NCBI GenBank assembly: GCA_021824155.1
Contig: JAKALN010000007.1
Location: 1 to 32,952, forward strand
Length of the DNA stretch: 32,952 bases
Origin: a bacterium
GTDB lineage: Bacteria > Patescibacteriota > Microgenomatia > Levybacterales > UBA12049
Direction: 5' to 3'
Both the position numbers and the translations under genes were made by a program. Under the pieces are notes generated by a model. That model was not told the origin of the DNA. It worked only from the letters and a program-made list of their open reading frames with translations, and ran no database searches. This document shows, one piece after another, positions 15,300-24,673 of this stretch (the stretch's first letter is position 1; each line of letters begins with the position of its first letter).

Positions 15300-16472
15300 T
15301 TACTTAACTGTGAGGACCCCGTCTGTGGGCAATATTTCAAACCAAATCAGACCTCTGTCAAACTTAATTTGATTACCGTTTGTATCTCTTACTACTGTCC
15401 TTCCGGTTCTGCTGTCTTTTTCCCATGTACCGTTTATCCTTTTGCCGTCTTTAAACACAACTGCTTTTCCTGTCCCCTTATCCCTATACAGGAGATGAAC
15501 GTTATTTTCGTATCCGTCGTTAGCGCTAGATTCTACCATTTCCAATACTACTATGTTCTTCGCAGTTAACTGTTTATTTGTATCTCTGTCTATAAAAGGC
15601 TTACCCCCGTTATTCCTTGCATAGAGGTTTGTTTTGGGATCATAAACCCAATCAACATAATAATCCGGGTCGCCTGTCCAAAATTCCAAATGAATAGTTT
15701 GAGACGAAGGCCTTGCCGAAGCAGGAGCATCATCCGTAAAAGCAAATGGAACAAAATTAGTATCCCATGATTTTCCGTTTTTATCTACATTTGTTAAGCC
15801 TCTGTTTGCTGCGGCATAATCCCAAAGCTTCTGGACAGTTGAATACATCGTATGCTCTGTTGCGGCTGTATGGCCCAATCTATCGTAATCTCTCCAATAG
15901 GTAGGAAAACCAATAGAAAACTGGTTCATGTCGTTATATCCTGTCCAACCGTATGTATCAAGCTGCCCGAGAGCGTCGGCTGGTCCAGATTGATTAGCCC
16001 CTCCCACGTGGGCATATAAAGGACTATTTCCGTATTCCGATATAAAATCAATAAAGTAAGTTCTTGCGGACCTAACAGGACCCACCTCGCCCGCATCCTG
16101 GCAATAGAATACTGCAAGAAAACGTGTTATTCCGCCTTCTGCAACTGCTTCATAAATTACATCTGCCCCAGATAGCCCGGACTGGGGTCTGGCGCCTACG
16201 TGGTTTTCAACCATAACACCTAAAGGTCGGTGTTTTTGCCACCATTGCTCTTGCTGCTTAGAGTATAAGACTCCGTTTAAAGGACAGGCCTGTGTTTTTG
16301 GAAGACTATTGTCAAATGCAAGCTGTCCGTTAGCTCCAAGATTTGGCGTGGGAAGCGGCGAAGTTATGCTTTCTGACGAAACAGTTTTTGTAAATAAAAA
16401 ATAAGATACTCCTGTAGAGGCTAAATAAACCAAAACCGCTAAAAGAATTGTAAGAATTTTTTTCTTATCCAT
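15300..16472 (-). CDS. DUF3048 (YerB-like) membrane-anchored protein
   Basis: The 390-residue protein has an N-terminal anchor (about 6-27) and a short Ser/Pro linker, followed by the DUF3048 domain seen in B. subtilis YerB. Recognisable signatures are RPLGVMVEN (82-90), ARPQSGL (94-100), ADVIYEAVAEGGITRFLAVF and GPVRSAR (131-137); the C-terminal half carries a second conserved region (YARNNGGKPFIDRDTN). There is no lipobox cysteine as in YerB, so anchoring is by the helix. Function is unknown in the family; an extracytoplasmic, envelope-related role is likely from topology. It follows DUF4446 with a 3-bp gap and is presumably cotranscribed with it. Confidence 0.85.
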   Translation of the reverse strand: MDKKKILTILLAVLVYLASTGVSYFLFTKTVSSESITSPLPTPNLGANGQLAFDNSLPKTQACPLNGVLYSKQQEQWWQKHRPLGVMVENHVGARPQSGLSGADVIYEAVAEGGITRFLAVFYCQDAGEVGPVRSARTYFIDFISEYGNSPLYAHVGGANQSGPADALGQLDTYGWTGYNDMNQFSIGFPTYWRDYDRLGHTAATEHTMYSTVQKLWDYAAANRGLTNVDKNGKSWDTNFVPFAFTDDAPASARPSSQTIHLEFWTGDPDYYVDWVYDPKTNLYARNNGGKPFIDRDTNKQLTAKNIVVLEMVESSANDGYENNVHLLYRDKGTGKAVVFKDGKRINGTWEKDSRTGRTVVRDTNGNQIKFDRGLIWFEILPTDGVLTVK

Positions 16473-16475
16473 AAA

Positions 16476-16940
16476 TTATTTATTATTATCCGCTTCTTTT
16501 AATGCTTTTTTCTCCTCGTCCGTTAATTCGTGTTCTGTTCCTTTTCCTTCAACTATTTTTTTTGCGTACCACCTTGTTCCGGAGCGGGAATAAAGGCCGG
16601 AAATTATTACACCCGTATTGTTTCCGTCTATAAGAGATAAAATGAAACTTTGGTCTCCTCCGGTATCCTTAAAAGGGTTAAAACGTACCAAACCTACCTT
16701 TTGAATATGTAAAAGCCCATCTTTCTCAATTTTAGCACAATATCCTTTTAAATAATCAATATCTTTTCTACTTAGGTCGTTCTCTTTTAACAACCTTTCC
16801 AGTACCGACTTTAAACTTTTTTCGCTTACTCCCTTTGTTAAATGATTATAGTGCGAGAGAATTTTCCAAAAAAAAATCGTTAGTACCAATAGCCATATAA
16901 TTACAACTCCCAGGGCCGCTAGTACTAAATCGACTGCCAT
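16476..16940 (-). CDS. DUF4446 family membrane protein
   Basis: The 154-residue protein has one N-terminal membrane helix (about 5-26), a charged helical stretch (35-70), then the compact DUF4446 core: VGLVRFNPF (82-90), GGDQSF (94-99) and LYSR (116-119), ending in a charged tail. The family is common in Firmicutes and CPR bacteria and has no established function. The topology suggests a single-pass protein with a cytoplasmic domain. The gene is first in a two-gene unit with DUF3048 and is driven by a promoter whose -10 ends 12 nt before the ATG. Confidence 0.85.
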   Translation of the reverse strand: MAVDLVLAALGVVIIWLLVLTIFFWKILSHYNHLTKGVSEKSLKSVLERLLKENDLSRKDIDYLKGYCAKIEKDGLLHIQKVGLVRFNPFKDTGGDQSFILSLIDGNNTGVIISGLYSRSGTRWYAKKIVEGKGTEHELTDEEKKALKEADNNK

Positions 16941-16952
16941 AGATATTCATTT

Positions 16953-16992
16953 ATCTTAGCCTCTTGACAGGCTCGTGTCAATAGTGTAATCT
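16953..16992. promoter_or_regulatory. Interlocked divergent promoters (DUF4446 / 17004 gene)
   Basis: TTGACAGGCTCGTGTCAA (16964-16981) holds two perfect consensus -35 boxes in inverted orientation, 6 bp apart. Plus strand: TTGACA (16964-16969), 17 nt, TAATCT (16987-16992), ATG 11 nt later. Minus strand: TTGACA (16981-16976), 17 nt, TAAGAT (16958-16953), ATG 12 nt later. Each -35 lies inside the other promoter's spacer. Predicted leaders are about 4-6 nt. Confidence 0.75.
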
Positions 16993-17003
16993 AGGCTTCT
17001 AGC

Positions 17004-17309
17004 ATGGCTAAAAAGAAAAAAACTCGTCAACAGAAAATAATTGCCGATCTTAGACGACAAATATACGCCTCGCAAGACCATGTAGTTGTTTCTGTAAAAA
17101 AAGAAACGCCGGAAAATCAAGTTCCGTCTTCGATAATAAAAACAAATATTCCCATAAGAAAACCCGAAATATTTACTAATACTTACCCATATCTTGTAAA
17201 AGATTTACGAAAGACCGCTATTCTAAGCGCTGCTATAATTCTGGGGCAATTTATCCTCTTATTTATTTTGAAAAATCATATATTTACAATCGGCGGTCTA
17301 ATTTATTGA
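17004..17309 (+). CDS. Small single-pass membrane protein, unknown
   Basis: A 101-residue protein with a very basic N-terminus (MAKKKKTRQQK), a polar middle and one membrane helix at about 71-90 (ILSAAIILGQFILLFIL). I recognise no family. It has its own consensus promoter, an ATG about 5 nt from the predicted transcript start, and is followed after 21 nt by the DUF5679 gene, so the two likely form an operon. The Lys-rich start could contact nucleic acid or the ribosome, or simply set the membrane topology (N-in); there is no further evidence. Confidence 0.7.
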   Translation: MAKKKKTRQQKIIADLRRQIYASQDHVVVSVKKETPENQVPSSIIKTNIPIRKPEIFTNTYPYLVKDLRKTAILSAAIILGQFILLFILKNHIFTIGGLIY

Positions 17310-17310
17310 T

Positions 17311-17321
17311 GAAGGGGGGTG
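17311..17321 (+). promoter_or_regulatory. Very strong Shine-Dalgarno site of the DUF5679 gene
   Basis: AAGGGGGGTGA sits 9 nt before the ATG at 17331 and pairs almost fully with the 16S anti-Shine-Dalgarno. It shows that this genome keeps ordinary Shine-Dalgarno initiation for operon-internal genes, in contrast to the operon-leading genes that lack it. Confidence 0.8.
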
Positions 17322-17330
17322 AAATATAAT

Positions 17331-17474
17331 ATGGCATCAATGTATTGCGTAAAATGCAGACAAAAGAGAGAAGATGCAAACGCACAGAAAGTTACCATGA
17401 AAAATGGTAAACCAGCCCTCAAGGGCAAATGTCCAGTCTGCGGTACAGGAATGTACAAGATTGGAGCTGCTTAA
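17331..17474 (+). CDS. DUF5679 zinc-ribbon mini-protein
   Basis: A 47-residue protein beginning MASMYCVKCRQKRE and ending CPVCGTGMYKIGAA. Two CxxC pairs (C6/C9 and C34/C37) form a zinc ribbon; the NGKPALKGKCPVCGT stretch is the DUF5679 signature. This tiny family is common in CPR and Chloroflexi genomes; its function is not established, and nucleic-acid or ribosome binding is a guess from the fold. The strong ribosome site and the terminator just downstream support it as a real, probably well-expressed gene. Confidence 0.88.
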   Translation: MASMYCVKCRQKREDANAQKVTMKNGKPALKGKCPVCGTGMYKIGAA

Positions 17475-17505
17475 TTTTCTTGAAGATTCTTCGAAGAAAT
17501 AAAAA

Positions 17506-17697
17506 TTACTTCAAGAAATAATAGAAAAACCCCGCGTTATGTAGTTTTACTAATAATCCGGGGTTTTTTTTATTCCCAAGCAACGATTCCTTGTACCCGC
17601 AATTTAAACAATAAACGTCTCTGTTTCCGGGCATATCGCCCATTGAAGAATCACATTGAGGACAATTTTGAATTCTTAAGCCTTGCCTGGGAACCAT
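17506..17697 (-). CDS. Small zinc-ribbon protein (tentative)
   Basis: From the ATG at 17697, preceded by an AAAAAGG ribosome-site match 7 nt upstream, a 63-codon frame encodes CPQC, a 14-residue loop, then CLNCGY, a plausible zinc ribbon. Such a motif rarely appears by chance, and the gene begins 28 bp after the GT39 gene on the same strand. Odd point: the terminator at 17525-17571 lies inside the frame, so messages stopped there would lack the stop codon at 17506-17508, and the last 20 residues are simply the hairpin translated. The true C-terminus may therefore differ. Confidence 0.5.
   Translation of the reverse strand: MVPRQGLRIQNCPQCDSSMGDMPGNRDVYCLNCGYKESLLGNKKNPGLLVKLHNAGFFYYFLK
17525..17571. 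terminator. Bidirectional intrinsic terminator
   Basis: AAAAACCCCG (17525-17534) pairs with CGGGGTTTTT, a 10-bp outer stem, with a further partial stem inside the loop (TTAT/ATAA and TAG/CTA). Eight T residues follow on the plus strand and five on the minus strand. It separates the plus-strand DUF5679 operon from the end of the long minus-strand glycan operon and should work in both directions. Confidence 0.85.
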
Positions 17698-17725
17698 TCC
17701 CCAACCTTTTTCTGCATCGAATAAT

Positions 17726-19312
17726 TTATTTTCCTTTATAATGAACCAGCTTATAAACTTCAACAACAGAAATTTTCCAATGGCCTTCAATATCTGCTCT
17801 TCCAAAACCTGCAATTTCCCATAGGGAATTTCCTAGCGGTTGGCATGGTAGCGGGCTCTCGCACACAACCAAAAGCTGGTCTGTTACCGTTTTTCTTTGG
17901 GGGTCATGGGCAAAATCTTCAATTGTTGTAGGAGGATGATTCCAGATTGTAAAGAAATATCTGTACGCATAATCTGAATTTCCCCCGCTTATAAGAGCAA
18001 AATTAAAAGGCTTTGCGTCTGTTTTTGTCATTACAAAATCTGCAATTGTCTTCATCTGGTTTAACTGCCTGTTTGGTTCGTACCTAAAAGGCAGCCCCTG
18101 GATATTTAAGAAAAACAGTACCAAAATTACTCCAATGGTTACAGGCTTTAATATTTTTGAAAATTTGCTTTTAATCCTAAATGTAAAATAAAGAAGATTT
18201 GCTACAAGTAAAAACGGTAACGGAAACATAAAAGAGAAATAATAGTCATAAATAGGTTTTTTATAAAAGCCGAAAAGCAATACCCCAAATAAAAGCCATA
18301 AAACAAAAAGAAAATATATATTGAATGAAGACTTCTTATCTTTAACAGTTTTTATTAACTGGTATATTATTAATGCGGAGCTTAAAACCGCCAGAATTAT
18401 AGTAAAAATATACCACACGCTTATAACGGGTTTTGAAAACCAGAAAAGCTGTTCGGGAGGAGGAAGTTCGGTCATAAGTCTTCCGAAAAGCCTGATAAAT
18501 ACATCGGAAACAATTGGGAAAAAATTAGAACTCCCTCCTGTTTGACCCGAGTAAAAAACGAAATTGAATAAACTTCTAAAATCGGGAAAGCCATGCCTAA
18601 CTTCAAACGCAAGGAAAGGAGACCATCCTATTAAAAATCCTATAAAAATTGCTATATAGTCTTTTGCCAGCCGTTTTAAGGTTTTGGTAAAATTTGTTCT
18701 AAAAAATATTCTCGTTACAAAAATATAAACGGCAACTATTACACCTAAAAACGTTGCAAGATAATGAAGCTGCAATGCTATTCCCAAAAGAAACCCCGAG
18801 AGAAAAAATAAGCGGATTTTGTTACCGTTAACTCCTTTATAAATTACGTAAAGAGTAAGAAGAGAAAAAAACGGAAGAGGATTTGGGTTCCAAGAAGACC
18901 GTGAATATGCAATTACCAAAGGGGAAATGGCATAAATTAATGAAGCTATTAATCCTACTTCTTTATTAAAAAGTTCGCTTCCAACCTTATAAACAAGAAA
19001 CACTGTTAAAATACCTATAAGAGCGACCATTACCGCAGGCCCAACCGGGTTATAATTAAAAAGCCATAAGAAGGGAGCCATAAAGTAGTAATAAATAGGA
19101 CCTAAGAAAAATCCTCCTACAGAAGCTGTAGGCCCCAAAAGAGTTAGGTGTCCATGCAAAATATTATATACAACAAGTACGTCCCTACCCTCGTCTCCCA
19201 AAAAAGTCATATAGTCGGCGATTCTGTATAGCCTAAGGAAAGAAGCAAGCAGTAAAATAAGAGCAATTAAAATTTTTTCGGGATTAGACTTTAACCAATT
19301 TATAAGCTTCAT
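17726..19312 (-). CDS. GT39/ArnT-like polytopic glycosyltransferase
   Basis: The 528-residue GT-C fold membrane protein has about 11-12 transmembrane helices and a C-terminal extracytoplasmic domain (about 410-528). The first extracytoplasmic loop carries FLGDEGRD with Asp40-Glu41, the position of the catalytic acidic pair in PMT/ArnT enzymes. These enzymes transfer a sugar from a polyprenyl-phosphate donor to a protein, lipid or glycan outside the membrane. It overlaps by 4 bp the upstream gene for a polyprenyl-phosphate mannosyltransferase, which would supply that donor. The acceptor (surface protein, lipid or polysaccharide) is unknown. Exact subfamily cannot be fixed from sequence alone. 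Confidence 0.85.
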   Translation of the reverse strand: MKLINWLKSNPEKILIALILLLASFLRLYRIADYMTFLGDEGRDVLVVYNILHGHLTLLGPTASVGGFFLGPIYYYFMAPFLWLFNYNPVGPAVMVALIGILTVFLVYKVGSELFNKEVGLIASLIYAISPLVIAYSRSSWNPNPLPFFSLLTLYVIYKGVNGNKIRLFFLSGFLLGIALQLHYLATFLGVIVAVYIFVTRIFFRTNFTKTLKRLAKDYIAIFIGFLIGWSPFLAFEVRHGFPDFRSLFNFVFYSGQTGGSSNFFPIVSDVFIRLFGRLMTELPPPEQLFWFSKPVISVWYIFTIILAVLSSALIIYQLIKTVKDKKSSFNIYFLFVLWLLFGVLLFGFYKKPIYDYYFSFMFPLPFLLVANLLYFTFRIKSKFSKILKPVTIGVILVLFFLNIQGLPFRYEPNRQLNQMKTIADFVMTKTDAKPFNFALISGGNSDYAYRYFFTIWNHPPTTIEDFAHDPQRKTVTDQLLVVCESPLPCQPLGNSLWEIAGFGRADIEGHWKISVVEVYKLVHYKGK

Positions 19313-20442
19313 TTATGAGGTTTTTTTCGCCAAATAATAAATCTGTAAACTGTGAAATTATAAATTAATAAAACTCCTGTGCCGAAAATAAAATAAAGGA
19401 AATAATATTTTCTTCCTATAAGGTTGTCTCCCAAAAATATTATTCCTGTTTGAATAAAGATTACTCCTATTGCAGATGTGGCATAAAAATTGAGCATTTT
19501 CCAAAGATACTGGCCAAATCCCTTAAACTGCTCTGTTCTAAAAGTCCAAAGGTTATTCAAGTTATAATTGGAAAATATAGCTACAACCGCTCCCAAAAGA
19601 TTAGAGATTGAAGGATTGATATTAAACCATTCAACTAAAACTCTAAGTATTACCGCCTGAAGAATAAAGCCTATTCCTCCAACAACTAAAAATTTACCGA
19701 AAGGACCAAATATTTTTTCTTTTATACTTGACGTTATTACATATTTTAAAAGGTCAATTATATATTCCTTAGCGGCAATTTTTGATTTACCCAGAGTCCT
19801 ATCGGTAAAATTTATCGGAACTTCTGCAACCTTAAAACCGTCCCTTACTGCTTTATTTAAAAATGAGACTTGAAAGGTATATCCCATAAAATCCGTGAGC
19901 TCAGCTTTTTCTTTTAAGAAAACCTCTTTCCTGATTGCCCGAAATCCTCCGGTCCAATCATGTATTGAAAACTTGAGTAAAATTGTCCTAACGAGTAAAT
20001 TACCGAATACAGAAAACATCTTTCTGCTTAAACCCCAATTTGAAGGAATTGAACCGCCCTGGCTATAACGCGTCCCTATAACAAAATCGTAACCTTGGTC
20101 TATTTTTTCCAAGAAAGCGGGAATCTTTTTTGGGTCGTGTGACAAATCTGCATCCATTTCAAACATTACATCTGCTCCCATTTCATCTATTGCATAAGTC
20201 ATCGCCCTGACATAGGCTGCGCCAAGTCCGCGTTTTTCACCAACGTTTATGTCTACGTTATCCCATTTTTTCATTAATCCTCTTACAACCTCTTCCGTTC
20301 CATCGGGAGAATTATCATCTGCGATAAGAATATTCATTTTGTGGTTTTTTATCTGGGGGAAAATCTCTTCTTCTAAAATTTGAACTAATCTTTCAATATT
20401 GCCTTTTTCGTTGTAGGTCGGAATTATTATTACTACTTTCAT
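19309..20442 (-). CDS. Polyprenyl-phosphate mannosyltransferase (DPM1-like) fused to GtrA
   Basis: Two domains. Residues 1-~230 are a GT2 glycosyltransferase of the dolichol-phosphate-mannose-synthase type: IPTYNEKGNI at the start, ADDNSPDGT (41-49), the metal-binding D97-A-D99, and WTGGFRAIRKEV. Residues ~249-372 are a four-helix GtrA domain with the typical SNYNLNNLWTF (291-301). It would load a hexose, probably mannose from GDP-mannose, onto a polyprenyl phosphate at the inner leaflet, and the GtrA part may help flip or position the lipid. It is coupled to the downstream GT39 enzyme by a 4-bp overlap, and GDP-mannose is also the substrate of the nearby gmd. Confidence 0.9.
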   Translation of the reverse strand: MKVVIIIPTYNEKGNIERLVQILEEEIFPQIKNHKMNILIADDNSPDGTEEVVRGLMKKWDNVDINVGEKRGLGAAYVRAMTYAIDEMGADVMFEMDADLSHDPKKIPAFLEKIDQGYDFVIGTRYSQGGSIPSNWGLSRKMFSVFGNLLVRTILLKFSIHDWTGGFRAIRKEVFLKEKAELTDFMGYTFQVSFLNKAVRDGFKVAEVPINFTDRTLGKSKIAAKEYIIDLLKYVITSSIKEKIFGPFGKFLVVGGIGFILQAVILRVLVEWFNINPSISNLLGAVVAIFSNYNLNNLWTFRTEQFKGFGQYLWKMLNFYATSAIGVIFIQTGIIFLGDNLIGRKYYFLYFIFGTGVLLIYNFTVYRFIIWRKKPHK

Positions 20443-20460
20443 AAGTATAATTATATTAAA

Positions 20461-21420
20461 TCACAAACTCCTGAAATATTCTATTGTTTTTTCAAGACCT
20501 TCTTCAACTGTTATTTTTGGTTCCCATCCGAGCACGCTTTTTGCCTTAGATATATCCGGATTTCTTCTTTTCGGATCATCCTCGGGCAATTCTTCAAATA
20601 TAATTTCCGAAGATGATTTGGTCATTTTTTTTATTAAATTTGCCATTTCCAAAACTTCCATCTCCTTTGGGTTTCCCAAATTGAAAACTTCTCCTTTAGA
20701 TTTTTGAGAAAACATTGCATTTTTAAGACCTTCTACCATGTCGGAAACATAGCAAAAGCTTCTTGTTTGTTTTCCGCTGCCGTAAACAGTTAAAGGTTTA
20801 TTTGCTATTGCCTGATTAATAAAATTTGAAATAATTCTCCCGTCATCCACCTGCATATTAGGCCCGTAAGTATTAAATATCCTGATTATTCTAATATCCA
20901 GGTCAAACTTGCGGAAATATGCCATAGTAACCGCTTCTCCAAAACGTTTACCCTCATCGTAGACTGAACGGATACCGTTAGGATTAACGTTTCCGAAATA
21001 ATCTTCTTTTTGGGAAGAAATAAGAGGATCGCCGTAAATCTCGGAAGAAGAAACGTAAAGGAGCTTAGCGCTTTTTTCTTTTGCTAAATTTAAAAGGTTA
21101 TAAACCCCAAAGGAATTGGCTCTTAATGTTTCTATAGGGTGGTTAATAAAACTTCTGGGGCTTTTTTTATTGGGAGAAGCAGGGCTTGCCAAGTCAAAAA
21201 TATAATCAATTTTTTCTGCAAATAAGCTTTGAGGAAGTTTTTCTGCAATATCCGCTTCTATTAATTTAAAATTTTGGTCTTGGAGTTGGTCTTTTAAATT
21301 ATTCTTGTCGCCCGTTATAAAGTTATCTATACATATTACCCTAAAATTATCGGAAAGAAGACTTTTGCAAAGATGCGAGCCGATAAACCCTGCACCGCCC
21401 GCAACTAAAACAGTTTGCAT
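20461..21420 (-). CDS. UDP-glucuronate decarboxylase-like SDR (UDP-xylose synthase)
   Basis: A 319-residue extended SDR. VAGGAGFIGSH (6-16) is the NAD site; SSSEIYGD (124-131) and Y154xxxK158 form the catalytic set. The FDLASPASP segment, GNVNPNGIRSVYDEGKR (143-159) and NTYGPNM...DGR are strongly characteristic of UDP-glucuronic acid decarboxylases (UXS), which convert UDP-glucuronate to UDP-xylose. The UDP-glucose dehydrogenase three genes upstream in the same run would supply UDP-glucuronate, which supports the call. Related epimerases share most motifs, so the exact product needs testing. It lies 1 bp from gmd. Confidence 0.85.
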   Translation of the reverse strand: MQTVLVAGGAGFIGSHLCKSLLSDNFRVICIDNFITGDKNNLKDQLQDQNFKLIEADIAEKLPQSLFAEKIDYIFDLASPASPNKKSPRSFINHPIETLRANSFGVYNLLNLAKEKSAKLLYVSSSEIYGDPLISSQKEDYFGNVNPNGIRSVYDEGKRFGEAVTMAYFRKFDLDIRIIRIFNTYGPNMQVDDGRIISNFINQAIANKPLTVYGSGKQTRSFCYVSDMVEGLKNAMFSQKSKGEVFNLGNPKEMEVLEMANLIKKMTKSSSEIIFEELPEDDPKRRNPDISKAKSVLGWEPKITVEEGLEKTIEYFRSL

Positions 21421-21421
21421 A

Positions 21422-23372
<1,951 letters not shown>

Positions 23373-23373
23373 A

Positions 23374-24663
23374 CTATCTTCCTATACCCATATAATTAAA
23401 TCCTTTGGCTTTCATTTCTTCGGGTTCATAAAGGTTTCGTCCGTCGATAATATTCGGCTTTTCCATTCTGTCTTTAATATTTAAAAAATTTAATTCCCTA
23501 AACTCGTTCCATTCAGTAAGCACAATAAGCAAATCTGCTCCATCCGAAACCTCATAGGCATCTTTTTTATAATCTACATTTTTTAGCACTTTACTTGCTA
23601 TATCCATAGCTTTTGGATCAAAGGCGGAAACTTTTGCACCGTCGTTTTGAAGTAAATTGATAATGTCAATTGCCGGTGCGTCCCTCATATCGTCTGTATT
23701 TGCTTTAAAGGCCAATCCCAATATCCCAATTTTTTTACCCCTTAAATCTCCTAAAATTTTTCTGGCTTTTCTAACAATATCTCTCCTTGATTGATTATTA
23801 ATATTCTCCACTTCTTCAAGTAAAGAAAATGGATAATCGTTATCTTTTGCAATTGAAATAAGCGCTCTTACGTCTTTTGGAAAACAGCTCCCTCCATATC
23901 CTGGACCGGGAGAAAGAAACATATTGCCTATTCTTTTATCCATTCCAATTCCTTCAAGAACTTTCAAAGCGTCTGCTCCGAGTGACTCCGAAAGTTTTGC
24001 AATTGAATTTGCGTATGAAATTTTAAGAGCTAGAAACGCATTGGCAGCGTATTTTATAAGCTCGGCTGTTTCAAAATTTGTTAAGACCAGAGGTGCCTTA
24101 ATTGGCTCATGCAGCTTAACTAACAGTTCTTGAGCTCTTTTACTTTCTGCTCCTATAACAATTCTGTCGGGGTTAGTTGTATCGGAAATAGCACTTCCTT
24201 CCCGCAAAAATTCCGGAACGGATGCATAATCAACCTCTGCGCCTTTAGGTTTTGACTCTTCTAAAATTCTTTTTACTCTTTTATTTGTACCTGCGGGAAC
24301 CGTGCTTTTCGTTGCTACCACACTATAACCTTCGAGGTTTTGTCCTATTTTTTCGGCAACCTCCAAAACCGTCGAAAGGTCGGCGTCTCCTGTTTTTGTG
24401 GTTGGGGTCCCTACTGCAATAAAAATTATATCCGACTCGGAAATTGAAGGTTTATAATCAAGGGTAAAAATAAGTCTTTTTGCCTTTACATTTTTTCTGA
24501 CTATTTCTTCCAGCCCCGGTTCATAGATTGGAATTATTCCGCGTTTTAAATTTTCAATTTTCTCTTTTGTGTGGCCTATTACATATACCGTATTCCCGAA
24601 ATCAGCAAACACCGCAGCCGTAACCAAACCAACGTATCCATGCCCAATAAAAGTAATTATCAT
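23374..24663 (-). CDS. ugd: UDP-glucose 6-dehydrogenase
   Basis: Oxidises UDP-glucose to UDP-glucuronate with two NAD+. The 429-residue protein has the NAD fold at the start (IGHGYVGLVTA), KSTVPAGT (119-126), PEFLREG (150-156), substrate-binding K204/N208, and the catalytic cysteine in GPGYGGSCFPKD (Cys260). The C-terminal UDP-binding domain has AFKANTDDMRDAPA. Length and motif order are fully standard. The product would feed the UXS-like decarboxylase three genes downstream. The possibility that it acts on another UDP-sugar (for example UDP-ManNAc) is small given the motifs. Confidence 0.94.
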   Translation of the reverse strand: MIITFIGHGYVGLVTAAVFADFGNTVYVIGHTKEKIENLKRGIIPIYEPGLEEIVRKNVKAKRLIFTLDYKPSISESDIIFIAVGTPTTKTGDADLSTVLEVAEKIGQNLEGYSVVATKSTVPAGTNKRVKRILEESKPKGAEVDYASVPEFLREGSAISDTTNPDRIVIGAESKRAQELLVKLHEPIKAPLVLTNFETAELIKYAANAFLALKISYANSIAKLSESLGADALKVLEGIGMDKRIGNMFLSPGPGYGGSCFPKDVRALISIAKDNDYPFSLLEEVENINNQSRRDIVRKARKILGDLRGKKIGILGLAFKANTDDMRDAPAIDIINLLQNDGAKVSAFDPKAMDIASKVLKNVDYKKDAYEVSDGADLLIVLTEWNEFRELNFLNIKDRMEKPNIIDGRNLYEPEEMKAKGFNYMGIGR

Positions 24664-24673
24664 AATTTAATAA

